DNA of 57,628 nucleotides from an uncultured Sphingomonas sp. (GCA_913776255.1 CAJYLV010000021.1:1-57628), one strand, 5' to 3'; shown: positions 19,977-29,358, counted from the stretch's first letter. The notes: generated by a model from the sequence alone, not told the origin. Made by a program: numbers and translations.

Positions 19977-20486
19977 TCAATCCTCGCGAATCAGATAGGG
20001 GTCGGCGATGCCCAGATCGGCCAAAGCGTCGCGCTCGATCTGCTCCATCGCGTCGCCCTCGTCGTCGGTCATATGGTCATAGCCTAGCAGATGCAGGCAG
20101 CCATGCACCACCAGATGCGTGAAATGATCGGCCGTGCCGATGCTCCGCTCCGCCGCCTCGCGTTCGCAGACGCCGTGGGCGAGGACGATGTCGCCGAGCA
20201 GCACCTCGCCATCGTCGCTGTTCTGCGTGACGGTGTCGATCAGGTCGGGCTGGACCATCGGGAAGGACAGGACGTTGGTGGGCTTGTCCTTCTGCCGGTA
20301 CTGGCGGTTGAGGGCCTGCACCTCGTCGTCGGTGGCGAGGCGGACGCTGATCTCGACATGCGCGGGGGTGGTGATGAGATCGCCGTACGGGGTGCGCGCG
20401 ATCGCGGCGCGCGCGGCGGCGAGCGCGCGGGCGTCCCAGTCCGTATCGGGCCACGGGTCTTCGCGGGTGAGTTCGATGTGGATCAT
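19977..20486 (-). CDS. ybeY: rRNA maturation endoribonuclease YbeY
   Basis: A 169-residue metal-dependent RNase acting in 16S rRNA 3' maturation and ribosome quality control. The zinc motif HGCLHLLGYDH (H-x3-H-x5-H) is complete, preceded by the TNVLSFP block. Its ATG is two bases after the vapC stop, so the inserted toxin-antitoxin pair is transcriptionally upstream of ybeY in the present arrangement. Confidence 0.96.
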   Translation of the reverse strand: MIHIELTREDPWPDTDWDARALAAARAAIARTPYGDLITTPAHVEISVRLATDDEVQALNRQYRQKDKPTNVLSFPMVQPDLIDTVTQNSDDGEVLLGDIVLAHGVCEREAAERSIGTADHFTHLVVHGCLHLLGYDHMTDDEGDAMEQIERDALADLGIADPYLIRED

Positions 20487-20487
20487 G

Positions 20488-20886
20488 TCAGCCGAGGTCT
20501 GTGTGGGAGAAGTCGTCGCCCTTGTAGAGCAGACGCGCGCCGTGCGCCTTGGCGCAGGCGTAGGCGAAGCAATCGCCCATGTTCAATTTGGCCGGGTGTT
20601 TCGACAGCTTGCCGTATCGCGCGGCGGCGTCGATCGCGGCGCGACCCTCGGGCTCGCCGATCGTTACCAGCCGCAATTCGGTCAGCTGGGCGAAGTCGGC
20701 GATGACGGCACCGGCCTCGGCAAGATCGATCCCCCATAAACGGGCGATCGCGTGCGCGGCCTCCCATGCCCCGACCGCGCAATAGCAACGATCATTATGC
20801 GCCTCGATCGCGTCCGAGAAGGCGTCCGCCTCTGCTTCGCCGTCGATGATCGCGACGATTGCGGAGGCGTCGACGAAGATGGTCAA
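20488..20886 (-). CDS. vapC: type II toxin, VapC-like PIN-domain ribonuclease
   Basis: A 132-residue PIN domain. The acidic active-site residues are visible: D in FVDASAIVAII, E in GAWEAAHA, and D residues in NMGDCFAYACA and YKGDDF. VapC toxins cleave tRNA or rRNA when freed from the antitoxin. The start overlaps the antitoxin stop by four bases. It lies two bases upstream of ybeY. Confidence 0.92.
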   Translation of the reverse strand: MTIFVDASAIVAIIDGEAEADAFSDAIEAHNDRCYCAVGAWEAAHAIARLWGIDLAEAGAVIADFAQLTELRLVTIGEPEGRAAIDAAARYGKLSKHPAKLNMGDCFAYACAKAHGARLLYKGDDFSHTDLG

Positions 20887-21131
20887 TCGACGTCCTCGTC
20901 ACTGAGCGAATCGTAGAACGCCTTGTCCGCCAACAGCCCGGTACGCTCGCCCGACGGAAGGGTCTTGCGCCACGCCGTCAGACGTTCGCGCAACGGAACA
21001 TGAACATCGTCGCGCGCCAGTTCATGCTGGAGGGCCAGCTTCACTGCTATCGTCTTGGAGACGCCACGCCGCTCGGCAAGCCGTGCCGCCAGCACGTTCG
21101 CTTCCTCATCCTTGATGTACAAAGACGCCAC
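20883..21131 (-). CDS. vapB: type II antitoxin, VapB family (Rv0623-like)
   Basis: An 82-residue protein with the N-terminal ribbon-helix-helix-like block ASLYIKDEEANVLAARLAERRGVSKTIAVKLAL of the PSK/Rv0623-type VapB antitoxins and a C-terminal tail that would wrap the toxin. Its upstream region carries a palindrome (21145-21170) that suits autoregulation by the VapBC complex. An ATGA overlap couples it to vapC. Confidence 0.9.
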   Translation of the reverse strand: MASLYIKDEEANVLAARLAERRGVSKTIAVKLALQHELARDDVHVPLRERLTAWRKTLPSGERTGLLADKAFYDSLSDEDVD

Positions 21132-21144
21132 GACATCCTCCAGA

Positions 21145-21170
21145 ATATCCTTCTAAGGTACTAAGGATAT
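21145..21170. promoter_or_regulatory. probable VapBC autoregulatory operator
   Basis: ATATCCTT and AAGGATAT face each other across a ten-base spacer, 14 bases upstream of the vapB start. The AT-rich palindrome in GC-rich DNA overlaps where the promoter should be. Confidence 0.6.
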
Positions 21171-21179
21171 CCCGCCACG

Positions 21180-22178
21180 TCAACCCGACACGCCCTCATA
21201 CGCCTCCACGATCCGCCCGACGATCGGATGGCGCACCACGTCGGCGGCGGTGAAGCGGCACAGCGAAATGCCCTCCACCCCCTCCAGCCGCGTCGTCGCA
21301 TCAGCGAGCCCGCTGGCGCCGACGCCGCCGGGCAGGTCGGTCTGGTTCGGGTCGCCGCAGATCACCATCCGGCTGTTCTGCCCGAAGCGGGTCAGGAACA
21401 TCTTCATCTGCGCCGGGGTGGTGTTCTGCGCCTCGTCGAGGATCACGAACGCGTCGCCGAGCGTCCGGCCGCGCATGAAGGCGATCGGCGCGATCTCGAT
21501 CTCGCCCGACGCGATCCGCCGCTCGACCTGCTCGGCGGGCAGGCAGTCGTATAGCGCGTCGTAGAGCGGGCGGAGATAGGGATCGACCTTCTCCTTCATG
21601 TCGCCGGGCAGGAAGCCGAGCCGCTCGCCCGCCTCGACCGCGGGGCGCGACAGGATCAGCCGCTGGACGCTGCCCGAGATGAGCTGGGCGACCGCCTGCG
21701 CGACCGCGATATAGGTCTTGCCGGTGCCCGCCGGTCCGAGCGCGAAGATCATGTCGTGCGTGGTCAGTTCGCGCATGTAATGCGCCTGCGCGGGCGTGCG
21801 CGGGACGATCGTCTTCTTGCGTGTGCGGATCATCACCGACGGCGTCGGGCTGCGCTCGGCGGAGATGATCCCGTCGAGCACCGGCTCGGCCGCCATCGCG
21901 ATCGAGGCGTCGACGAGGCCGGTGTCGACCTCCTCGCCGCGCTGGATCCGCGCATAGAGATCGTGGAGCACGTCGCGCGCCAGCGCCACCTGCTCGGCGG
22001 TCCCCTCCAGCCCGACGCGATTGCCGCGCGCGGTGATATAGACCCCCAGCCGGTTCTCCAGCGCCACCAGATGCTGGTCGTACTGGCCGAACAGCCGGCT
22101 CAGCAATTGCGGGCGATCGAAGACGACCTCGACACGCGAACGCTCGCCCGTCTGGGCGGGGACGGGTTTACGGCTCAT
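21180..22178 (-). CDS. phoH: PhoH-like ATPase (YbeZ type)
   Basis: A 332-residue P-loop ATPase of the PhoH/YbeZ family, a partner of YbeY in ribosome maturation. Walker A is GPAGTGKTYIA and Walker B is AFVILDEAQNTT; an N-terminal KH-like region precedes them. The ATG at 22178 is chosen over the upstream ATG at 22253 because the family N-terminus starts near here. phoH and ybeY are normally adjacent; here vapBC is wedged between them. Confidence 0.93.
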   Translation of the reverse strand: MSRKPVPAQTGERSRVEVVFDRPQLLSRLFGQYDQHLVALENRLGVYITARGNRVGLEGTAEQVALARDVLHDLYARIQRGEEVDTGLVDASIAMAAEPVLDGIISAERSPTPSVMIRTRKKTIVPRTPAQAHYMRELTTHDMIFALGPAGTGKTYIAVAQAVAQLISGSVQRLILSRPAVEAGERLGFLPGDMKEKVDPYLRPLYDALYDCLPAEQVERRIASGEIEIAPIAFMRGRTLGDAFVILDEAQNTTPAQMKMFLTRFGQNSRMVICGDPNQTDLPGGVGASGLADATTRLEGVEGISLCRFTAADVVRHPIVGRIVEAYEGVSG

Positions 22179-22318
22179 GCGGCTCCTGTGGCGATGGGCG
22201 TCACGCGACACAAACGCCGCAAGGGGCGGAATGGACGCAGCGCATGACGGCACGATGGCATCGCCGGCGAATGTGACAGGCGATGCGCGCAGGGGGAAGG
22301 CGGAATCGTCATGATGTT

Positions 22319-22347
22319 CGTCACCCCGGACTCAGTCCGGGGTTACG
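22319..22347 (-). terminator. GC-rich palindrome after miaB (family D)
   Basis: ACCCCGGACTCAGTCCGGGGT, a perfect short hairpin immediately downstream of miaB. There is no T-run, so it is a weak terminator candidate; related hairpins occur at 36058-36151 and 37000-37077. Confidence 0.5.
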
Positions 22348-22352
22348 CAGGG

Positions 22353-23687
22353 TCACGCCGCCGCGAGCGCGCGCACCTCGCCGGTCAGCGACAGCGGCCC
22401 GGCCTGGGTCAGCGTCACGTCGAGCACGTCGCCGATCGCGTGCGGGCCGACGACGTGGACCGATTGCAGCCACGGCGACTTGCCGAGCCATTGCCCGTCG
22501 CGCTTGCCGCGGCGCTCGATCAGCACGCTGCACGCGCGCCCGACCGAGGCGGCGTTGAACGCGGCCTGATCGCGGTTCAGCGCCGCCTGCAACCGCTGGA
22601 GGCGCTCATCCATCACCTCGGCCGCGATCTGCTCGCCGAGCGTCGCCGCGGGGGTGCCGGGGCGCGGCGAATATTTGAAGCTGTACGCCTGCGCATAGCC
22701 GACCGCATCGACGAGGCTGAGCGTCTCGGCGAACTCAGCCTCGGTCTCGCCGGGGAAGCCGACGATGAAGTCGCCCGACAGCGCGATGTCGGGGCGCGCG
22801 GCGCGGATGCGGTCGAGCAGGCGCAGGTAGCCGTCACGCGTGTGCTGGCGGTTCATCGCGCGCAGCACCCGGTCGCTGCCGGCCTGCACCGGCAGATGGA
22901 GGAACGGCATCAGGCTCTCGACGTCGCGGTGCGCGTCGATCAGCCCCTGCGCCATGTCGTTGGGATGGCTGGTGGTATAGCGGATCCGCGCCAGCCCGTG
23001 GATGCGGTCGAGCGCGCGGATCAGGTCTTGGAGCCCCCGCCCCCCGCCATCGGTCCAGGCGTTGACGTTCTGCCCGAGCAACGTGATCTCGCGCGCGCCG
23101 GCATCGACCAGCGCCTTCGCCTCGTCGACGATCGCCGCGAACGGGCGGCTGATCTCCGCGCCGCGCGTATAGGGGACGACGCAATAGGTGCAGAATTTGT
23201 CGCAGCCTTCCTGCACGGTCAGGAACGCGCCGGGCGCGACCTTGCGGCGGGCGGGCAGCGCGCCGAACTTCGAGGCGAGCGGCATGTCGGTGTCGAGCGC
23301 GGCCTCGCCCTTCGTCGCGGCGGCGACCAGCCTGGGCAGATTGTGATAGGCCTGCGGGCCGACCACGACATCGACCTTGGCACGGCGGACGATCTCCTCG
23401 CCCTCGGCCTGCGCGACGCAGCCGGCGACCGCGATCATCGGCGCGCGGCCCTCGGCACCCGCGACCTTGCGGACGCGGCCGATGTCCGAATAGACCTTCT
23501 CGGTCGCCTTCTCGCGGATGTGGCAGGTGTTGAGCACGACGAGATCGGCGGCACTGGCGTCGTCGGTGGCGACCATCCCCTCGGCGGCCATCAATTCGGC
23601 CATGCGCTCGCCGTCATAGACGTTCATCTGGCAGCCGAACGACTTGACGTGGAAGGTCTTCGGAAGGTTCTTTAGGGGCACGGACAT
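22353..23687 (-). CDS. miaB: tRNA-2-methylthio-N6-dimethylallyladenosine synthase
   Basis: A 444-residue radical-SAM methylthiotransferase that thiomethylates A37 of tRNAs reading UNN codons. The N-terminal domain has its three cluster cysteines (SFGCQMN, NTCHIRE, VAGCVAQ); the radical SAM motif is CDKFCTYC; a TRAM domain closes the protein ([10 protein letters not shown]...). It requires two 4Fe-4S clusters, supplied in this genome by the SUF operon and NfuA. Confidence 0.97.
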   Translation of the reverse strand: MSVPLKNLPKTFHVKSFGCQMNVYDGERMAELMAAEGMVATDDASAADLVVLNTCHIREKATEKVYSDIGRVRKVAGAEGRAPMIAVAGCVAQAEGEEIVRRAKVDVVVGPQAYHNLPRLVAAATKGEAALDTDMPLASKFGALPARRKVAPGAFLTVQEGCDKFCTYCVVPYTRGAEISRPFAAIVDEAKALVDAGAREITLLGQNVNAWTDGGGRGLQDLIRALDRIHGLARIRYTTSHPNDMAQGLIDAHRDVESLMPFLHLPVQAGSDRVLRAMNRQHTRDGYLRLLDRIRAARPDIALSGDFIVGFPGETEAEFAETLSLVDAVGYAQAYSFKYSPRPGTPAATLGEQIAAEVMDERLQRLQAALNRDQAAFNAASVGRACSVLIERRGKRDGQWLGKSPWLQSVHVVGPHAIGDVLDVTLTQAGPLSLTGEVRALAAA

Positions 23688-23711
23688 GCCGCGCGCCTTA
23701 GCGGAAAGGCG

Positions 23712-24173
23712 TCAGGCTGGCCAGCGCAGCGACATGTCGACGCGGTCCAGCCCCGGCGCATAGCCGTCCGGCACCACCCGTTCCACGACGAAGCCGAACC
23801 GCGCGTAGAAGCCCTGCGTGTGCTGGCTGGTGTCGAGCCGCACCTGCCGCACCCCCGGGGTGGCGCGGGCGGCGGCGAGCCGCGCTTCCGTCAGAATGCG
23901 CCCCAGGCCGGTGCGGTGCTGCGCATGATCGACCATCCCCCAGCAGAAGCCGGCGGTTTCGCCGTCGGCGGCGACGCGGTGACCGCCGCACGCGACGATC
24001 GCACCGCCGCGCTCGACGACCTGAAACGCCCAGCTGGCGGCATGCGCGTCGAGGAAGGCGGCGAAGTCGGCGCGCTCACCCGCGGCGAAGAAGGACGGCG
24101 TGTTGCCGTCGAACAGCGCGAGACAGGCGGCGCGGTCGGCGGCACCATAGCCGCGAACGCGGATGTCGGTCAT
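23712..24173 (-). CDS. GNAT family N-acetyltransferase
   Basis: A 153-residue single GNAT domain with the acetyl-CoA loop region around QHRTGLGRILTEAR (R/Q-x2-G-x-G/A). The following LDTSQHTQGFYARFGF block is typical of the fold. The substrate is not predictable. The ATG overlaps the upstream cytochrome gene stop by four bases, so it belongs to the plsC-cytochrome-GNAT-miaB string. Confidence 0.88.
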   Translation of the reverse strand: MTDIRVRGYGAADRAACLALFDGNTPSFFAAGERADFAAFLDAHAASWAFQVVERGGAIVACGGHRVAADGETAGFCWGMVDHAQHRTGLGRILTEARLAAARATPGVRQVRLDTSQHTQGFYARFGFVVERVVPDGYAPGLDRVDMSLRWPA

Positions 24174-24598
24174 CGCTGCGTCTTGAGATAGGCGATCAGG
24201 TCGGCGCGCGCGAGCGGGTCGCGGACCCCCGCGAACGTCATCGTCGTGCCCGGCACGGTGGCACGCGGGTCGGCGAGCCATGCATCGAGTCGCTGGTCGT
24301 CCCACACGCCGTGCTGCGCCTGCAATGCGGCGGTATAGCCGAAGCGCGGGCGGTTCTGCGCGATCGGCGCGCCATAGACGCCGTGCAGGTTCGGGCCGTT
24401 GCGATCCGCGCCGCCGGCCGCGATCGAGTGGCAGGCGGCGCATTGCCCGAAGCGGCGCGCGCCCGCGTCCGCATCGGCGACCTGCAGATATTGCGCGAAC
24501 GTCGGGTTCGGCCCGAGCCGCGCGCGCCGCTCGGCGCTGTCGTCACGCGAGCAGGCGGCGAGTGCGAGCATCGCAGCGAGGACGAAGCGAAGGGTCAT
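24170..24598 (-). CDS. class I c-type cytochrome, lipoprotein
   Basis: A 142-residue lipoprotein cytochrome. The signal peptide ends in LALAAC, the lipobox; one haem site is CAACH, with a likely distal Met in GTTMTFAG. Such small monohaem cytochromes carry electrons in the periplasm, often to terminal oxidases. ATGA overlaps link it to plsC upstream and the acetyltransferase downstream, an unexplained partnership. Confidence 0.88.
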   Translation of the reverse strand: MTLRFVLAAMLALAACSRDDSAERRARLGPNPTFAQYLQVADADAGARRFGQCAACHSIAAGGADRNGPNLHGVYGAPIAQNRPRFGYTAALQAQHGVWDDQRLDAWLADPRATVPGTTMTFAGVRDPLARADLIAYLKTQR

Positions 24599-25308
24599 GC
24601 CGCCGCCGCGATCTGCGCACGCGCCGCGGCGGCGATCGCCTTGCGGTCGCCGTCGGGGACGAACGGCGCGAGGAAGTGCAGCGTCGCGACGAACGTGCCG
24701 CGGCGGTTGAGGACGCGCTTGGCATGATCGGCGCCATGCTCGGCGCCGACCCACGCCACATCCGGGGTCGCCGCGCCATAGTCGATCCGCACCGGCTGGA
24801 CGCGGACGCCGGGCGGCGGCGGGGCGAGCGCGGCGAGCAGCCCGGCCTTGAACGGCCCCAGCGTCACGCCGTCGCCGGTCGTGCCCTCGGGGAAGATCGC
24901 CACCGGCTGCGGCCCGGCGAGCCGGTCGCGGAGCGCCGCGACCTGCGCGTCGATCCCCATCCGGTCGCCGCGGCGCACGAACAGCGTGTTGTTGAGCGTG
25001 CACAGCCAGCCGACCAGCGGCGCGTCGCGCAGCTCGGCCTTGGCGACGAACGCCGCTCCGCTCGCCCCGGCCAGCGCGAGGATGTCGATCCAGCTCACAT
25101 GGTTGGCGAGCAGCACCGCGTCGCGGCGCAGCGGGGTGCCAACGACGCGCACCCGCGCCCCGACGATCCGCGCTACCCAGCCAAGGAACCGCCGCGGCCA
25201 TGGCGAGCGCAGGCGGAAGAGTCGCCATGTCCCGTGCAGACAAAGCGCGACGACCAGCGCCGTCGCCAGCGCGACGAGCCGTGCCCAGCCGCGCGCATTC
25301 AACCGCAT
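24595..25308 (-). CDS. plsC: 1-acyl-sn-glycerol-3-phosphate acyltransferase family protein
   Basis: A 237-residue membrane acyltransferase making phosphatidate from lysophosphatidate, or an ornithine-lipid-type relative. The HX4D catalytic motif is NHVSWID and the glycerophosphate-binding motif is FPEGTTGDG. An N-terminal hydrophobic helix is present. It follows fur by one base. Several PlsC paralogues exist in such genomes, so the exact acceptor is uncertain. Confidence 0.88.
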   Translation of the reverse strand: MRLNARGWARLVALATALVVALCLHGTWRLFRLRSPWPRRFLGWVARIVGARVRVVGTPLRRDAVLLANHVSWIDILALAGASGAAFVAKAELRDAPLVGWLCTLNNTLFVRRGDRMGIDAQVAALRDRLAGPQPVAIFPEGTTGDGVTLGPFKAGLLAALAPPPPGVRVQPVRIDYGAATPDVAWVGAEHGADHAKRVLNRRGTFVATLHFLAPFVPDGDRKAIAAAARAQIAAAA

Positions 25309-25309
25309 G

Positions 25310-25729
25310 TCAGTCCTTGCGGAGCGCGACGCCGTACAATTCCATGCGGTGGTCGACCAGCCGGAAGCCGAGCCGCTCGGCGATCGCCTTTTGCAGCAGC
25401 TCCAGTTCGGGATCGACGAATTCGATAACCTTCCCGGTCTCGACGTCGATCAAATGGTCGTGATGCGCCTCGGGCGAGGGTTCGTAGCGCGCGCGGCCGT
25501 CGCCGAAGTCGTGACGGTCGAGGATGCCCGCCTCCTCGAACAGCCGCACGGTGCGATAGACGGTGGCGATCGAGATGCCGGGGTCGATCGCGGAGGCGCG
25601 GGCGTAGACCTTCTCCACGTCGGGATGGTCTTCCGCCTCCGACAGGACGCGCGCGATGACGCGACGCTGTTCGGTGATACGCAGGCCCTTTTCGTGACAC
25701 AGCGCTTCGAGATCGATCTTGCGAGCCAT
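25310..25729 (-). CDS. fur: ferric uptake regulator family protein
   Basis: A 139-residue Fur-family repressor. The winged helix includes RITEQRRVIARVL and ISIATVYRTVRLFEEAG; the metal site HHDHLIDVETG follows. The C-terminal CxxC zinc motifs of E. coli Fur are lacking, as in many alphaproteobacterial Fur/Mur proteins. The ATG at 25729 is chosen over the one at 25738. Whether it senses iron or manganese cannot be decided here. Confidence 0.88.
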   Translation of the reverse strand: MARKIDLEALCHEKGLRITEQRRVIARVLSEAEDHPDVEKVYARASAIDPGISIATVYRTVRLFEEAGILDRHDFGDGRARYEPSPEAHHDHLIDVETGKVIEFVDPELELLQKAIAERLGFRLVDHRMELYGVALRKD

Positions 25730-25788
25730 GATCGCCATGTAATGGATCGCGCTTGTTGCGAAAAGCGCTACCGACTCGCAAAAGGCGA

Positions 25789-26274
25789 TTATCGATGAAT
25801 TTCGAGCGCGCGGGCGTAGGTGTGCGCGTCGAACGCCTGTCCGTCGCGCCCGCGGTAATAGTTGCGGCGCACCCCGGCATGACGGAAACCGTGCGCGGCG
25901 TAGAGCGCGACCGCCGGGTTGTTGGCGCGCACCTCCAGATGCAGCTTCGCCACCCCGCGCCCCTCGCATTCCGCGATCACCCCGCGCAGCAACGCCGCGC
26001 CGACGCCGCTGCGGCGCGCGGGCGGGTCGACCGCGATCAGCAGCAGTTCGGCCTCGTCCATGATCGCGCGGATCAAGGCGAAGCCGACCACCACCTCGTC
26101 GACGCGCGCCAGCGTCAGCCAAACGCCGGGCATCGCGAGGATGCCGATACACTGGCTGCGCGTCCACGCCTCCCCATAGCGCGGGTCGAAGGCGGCGAGC
26201 ATGATGCGGTCGACCGCCTCCGCGTCGCCCGCGCCGCCGGGTGCCAGCTCGATCAGCCGCACCCGCGTGCTCAT
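25789..26274 (-). CDS. rimI: ribosomal protein bS18 N-alanine acetyltransferase-like
   Basis: A 161-residue GNAT protein with the acetyl-CoA loop RRSGVGAALL and the RimI-type block LEVRANNPAVALYAAHGF. RimI acetylates the N-terminal alanine of S18. It overlaps tsaB by four bases, the commonest context of rimI in bacteria. Confidence 0.92.
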   Translation of the reverse strand: MSTRVRLIELAPGGAGDAEAVDRIMLAAFDPRYGEAWTRSQCIGILAMPGVWLTLARVDEVVVGFALIRAIMDEAELLLIAVDPPARRSGVGAALLRGVIAECEGRGVAKLHLEVRANNPAVALYAAHGFRHAGVRRNYYRGRDGQAFDAHTYARALEIHR

Positions 26275-26900
26275 GCGGCGGGCGCGGCCGCGGCGGCCGG
26301 CAGCTTGGCGTCGGGCGCGCGGCCGTAGACGGGCACCGGCGGCAGCGCGCGTGCGGCGGGCGGGAGCAGCAGCGCATGGCGCGCGTCGGGCAAGGTCTCG
26401 TCGAGCGGCACGCCCGCGTCGAGCGCGGCGAGCCAGCGCGTCCCGCTGCCGATCGCGCGGCGACCGTCGAGCGCCGCCAGCGCCGCCGCCGGGGTGAGCG
26501 AGCGGGCTGCGTCGAGCGCGGCGAAGGGAGCGGTGAAGCCCTGCATGAAGACCTCACCGTGCCCGCCTTCCATCACCACCGCAAGCGGGCGCGGATCGGT
26601 GGCGAGCGCGGCGACCGCGACCAGCGACGGCGCGCCATAGCCGGCGATCGTCGCGCCCCAACCGAAGGCGAGCGCGCGCGCGGCTGCGATCCCGACGCGG
26701 ATGCCGGTGAAGCTGCCCGGCCCGACATCGACCAACACGCGGTCGGCGCGCCCGCCGCCGGGCAGCGCGGCGATCATCGGCACCAGCCGTTCGGCATGGC
26801 CGCGCCCGACCACGTCATGCGTGTGCGCGACCAGTCGATCGTCCTCGAACAGCGCGACCGAACAGGCGGCGGTCGCGGTGTCGATCACCAGGGTGCGCAT
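26271..26900 (-). CDS. tsaB: tRNA threonylcarbamoyladenosine biosynthesis protein TsaB
   Basis: A 209-residue ASKHA-fold protein ([32 protein letters not shown]) that partners TsaD in forming t6A37 in tRNAs decoding ANN codons. It starts with a one-base TGATG overlap after the nitroreductase gene and overlaps rimI downstream. Confidence 0.95.
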   Translation of the reverse strand: MRTLVIDTATAACSVALFEDDRLVAHTHDVVGRGHAERLVPMIAALPGGGRADRVLVDVGPGSFTGIRVGIAAARALAFGWGATIAGYGAPSLVAVAALATDPRPLAVVMEGGHGEVFMQGFTAPFAALDAARSLTPAAALAALDGRRAIGSGTRWLAALDAGVPLDETLPDARHALLLPPAARALPPVPVYGRAPDAKLPAAAAAPAA

Positions 26901-27493
26901 CAGGCGAGGCGGTTGAAGGTCTCGAAGGCCGGGCGCGGGTTACGCGGGTGGAGCGTCGCGGGATCGCCATAGCCGAGCGTGGCGATGAAGTTGGTGCGCA
27001 CCGCCGGCGTATCGGCGAAGAACGCCTTGTCGACCGCACCGGCATCGAAGCCCGACATCGGCCCGACGTCCAGCCCCAGCGCACGCGCGGCGAGGATCAG
27101 ATAGCCGCCCTGCAGCGACGAATTGCGGAACGCCGACGCCTCGCGCAGTTCGCGATTGCCGTCGAACCAGCTCTTGGCGTCGACGTGCGGGAACAGCTCG
27201 GGCAGATGTTCGTGGAACTCGACGTCCATGCCGATCACGACGCTGACCGGCGCCTTCAGCACCTTGTCGCGATTGGTGTCAGAGCAGCCGGCGGCGAGCG
27301 TCGCCTTGGCCGCGTCCGACACGCACCAGACGAATCGCGCCGGCAGCTGATTGGCCGAGGTCGGCGCCATCTTCAGAAGGTCCCACAGGGCCCGCAACGT
27401 CTCCTCGCCGACCGGCTGGTCGCGATAGTGGTTGAAGGTGCGCGCGGTGCGGAACAGCTGGTCGAGCGCCTGGTCGTCGAGCGGGGCGGCCAT
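26900..27493 (-). CDS. rutE: nitroreductase family protein, RutE/malonic semialdehyde reductase-like
   Basis: A 197-residue FMN-dependent nitroreductase-fold enzyme with the RutE pattern ([46 protein letters not shown]). RutE reduces malonic semialdehyde from uracil breakdown, but the other rut genes are not here, so a general quinone or nitro reductase role is equally possible. Confidence 0.88.
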   Translation of the reverse strand: MAAPLDDQALDQLFRTARTFNHYRDQPVGEETLRALWDLLKMAPTSANQLPARFVWCVSDAAKATLAAGCSDTNRDKVLKAPVSVVIGMDVEFHEHLPELFPHVDAKSWFDGNRELREASAFRNSSLQGGYLILAARALGLDVGPMSGFDAGAVDKAFFADTPAVRTNFIATLGYGDPATLHPRNPRPAFETFNRLA

Positions 27494-27529
27494 CGGTAAA
27501 CTCCAATCGTCGGGAAGAGCGGCGCGCGG

Positions 27530-28102
27530 TCAGACCGCGCGGACCTCGGTCACTTCGGGGACGTAATAGCGCAGCAGCTGCTCGATGCCGTTCTTGAGCG
27601 TCGCGCTCGACGACGGGCAGCCGGCGCACGCGCCCTGCATGCGCAGGAACACCTTGCCCTTGTCGAAGCCGCGATAGACGATGTCGCCGCCGTCGTTGGC
27701 GACCGCGGGGCGGACGCGCGTGTCGATCAGTTCCTTGATCTGCGCGACGATGTCGGCGTCCTCCGGATTCTCGGCGAACGTCTCTTCCTCGGCCGGGACG
27801 CTGAAGCCCGCGCCGCCGGTGCGGAACAGCGGCATCTGCGCGGTGAAATGATCCATGAGGATCGCGAGCACGTCGGGCTTCAGGTCGCGCCAGTCGATGC
27901 CGGGCGCGGCGGTGACCGAGACGAAGTCGCGCCCGAAGAACACGCCCGTCACGTCGCCGAGCCCGAACAGCGCGTCGGCCAGCGGGCTCGCCTCCGCCTC
28001 CTCGGGGGTGGCGAAGTCGCGCGTGCCGGCATCCATGACGGTGCGGCCGGGCAGGAACTTGAGCGTCGCCGGGTTGGGCGTGGCTTCGGTTTCGATCAGC
28101 AT
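27530..28102 (-). CDS. nfuA: NifU-family Fe-S carrier (NfuA-like)
   Basis: A 190-residue protein with an N-terminal degenerate A-type-like domain (MLIETEATPNPATLKFLPG) and a C-terminal NifU domain whose CAGC motif binds the cluster (MQGACAGCPSSS). It transfers Fe-S clusters to targets such as MiaB and aconitase. The downstream ATG (28102) is used because it begins the family's conserved N-terminus. Confidence 0.93.
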   Translation of the reverse strand: MLIETEATPNPATLKFLPGRTVMDAGTRDFATPEEAEASPLADALFGLGDVTGVFFGRDFVSVTAAPGIDWRDLKPDVLAILMDHFTAQMPLFRTGGAGFSVPAEEETFAENPEDADIVAQIKELIDTRVRPAVANDGGDIVYRGFDKGKVFLRMQGACAGCPSSSATLKNGIEQLLRYYVPEVTEVRAV

Positions 28103-28262
28103 GGCCGCGATGTGGCGCGTGCGGCGCGCCGGATCAAGCACACAGGGCGAAAGCGATCGTTTCGGGCGGGATAGATGGCGCCGTCGTCGTTCCGCGACCC
28201 TTCGTCATCCCCTGCCTAAGCGACACCTCGCCGAAAGTGCGGGACCGTGCCGTCGCTAAGCC

Positions 28263-28372
28263 GTACCCCGGCGGAGGCCGGGGGCCAGTCGGGAAGGTGG
28301 TTCAATCGGTCACACACCTTCCCCAACTGGGCCCCGGCCTTCGCCGGGGTACAGGAAGGGGATTTTTTGCCG
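28263..28372. repeat. palindromic repeat, family E
   Basis: A 110-bp unit with inverted ends GTACCCCGGCGGAGGCCGGGG and its complement, and an inner CCAGT...ACTGG pair. The architecture matches family A (a hairpin at each end) but the sequence differs. It occupies the gap between nfuA and the hydroxylase gene. Confidence 0.8.
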
Positions 28373-28410
28373 AGGTCTCGCGCAGGCGGGGATGGCGGCG
28401 CGGTGGCCGG

Positions 28411-29208
28411 TCACCCGTCCAGCTGCGCCACCGCCGTGTTCCATTTCGCGACGTTCGCGCGCGCCTCCTGCACGAAGGCGGAGCGGCGGACCGCGCCGAG
28501 GAACAGGTCGGCGATCCATTTGCCGGGGCGGCGCAACGGCCGCTCGAACTGGATCAGCAGCACCACGCGCGTACCGTCGGTGTCGTTCCACACCTCATGG
28601 TCGTAGGTGTCGTCGAACACCAGCGTCTCGCCCTCCGACCAGCGGACGATCCGGTCGCGGACGCGCATCCGCACGTCGCCGTCGCGCGGGACGATCAGCG
28701 CGAGATGGCAGGTGATGAGCCCCTTGGTCACGCCGCGATGCGCCGGGATGTGCGTGCCGGGCGCAAGGATCGAGAAGAAGGCGGTGGTCAGCCCCGGGAT
28801 CCGCGCCAGCACGTCGCGGGTGCGCGGGCAGCGGGTCAGATTGTCGTCGATGCGATAGCCATAGCCCCACAGGAAATAGGACCGCCACTTGCCGGGCTCG
28901 GCGATCGCGCGGTGATCGGGGGAGATGGTGGCGAGGCTGGGCGCGGCATCGCCGACCAGCGCCACCGCGCGCGCCTCGGCGAGAATGTCCTGCCAGTGGG
29001 TGCGGAGCAATGCGGTCCAGGCGAAATCGCGCACGTCGAGCACCGGGGAATTGCCGACCAGCGACGACCCCGCGATCAGCCGGTCGACCGTCCCGCGCAG
29101 CCGCTTGCCGACGCGCACCGGCCACGGGCGGCCGGGTTCGGCGACCAGCGTGGACGATGCCGGCGCCGCGAACGTTCCCGATGCGGTCATTCTCAGGTCG
29201 GACCTCAT
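28411..29208 (-). CDS. aspartyl/asparaginyl beta-hydroxylase family protein
   Basis: About 265 residues; a 2-oxoglutarate/Fe(II) dioxygenase-type cupin of the Asp/Asn hydroxylase family. Metal ligands are likely H in HIPAHRGV and H in YDHEVWND, with an Arg for 2-oxoglutarate further on (GTRVVLLIQFERP). Bacterial members include lipid A or ornithine-lipid hydroxylases such as LpxO. The N-terminal ~30 residues are not conserved; ATG 29190 is an alternative start. Confidence 0.88.
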   Translation of the reverse strand: MRSDLRMTASGTFAAPASSTLVAEPGRPWPVRVGKRLRGTVDRLIAGSSLVGNSPVLDVRDFAWTALLRTHWQDILAEARAVALVGDAAPSLATISPDHRAIAEPGKWRSYFLWGYGYRIDDNLTRCPRTRDVLARIPGLTTAFFSILAPGTHIPAHRGVTKGLITCHLALIVPRDGDVRMRVRDRIVRWSEGETLVFDDTYDHEVWNDTDGTRVVLLIQFERPLRRPGKWIADLFLGAVRRSAFVQEARANVAKWNTAVAQLDG

Positions 29209-29358
29209 TATCTACTTGTCGATCAGTCAGTTGCCTGTCGCAGGGCCAGGGAAAGTCGCGGCGAATAAACGCGCATCGCGGCCAGAACGTGGCGCACAAA
29301 GGCGAAGGAAAGGCGTGCGGGCGTTGCCGCGCGCCTCGCCCGCCCCTACTATTGCCGG

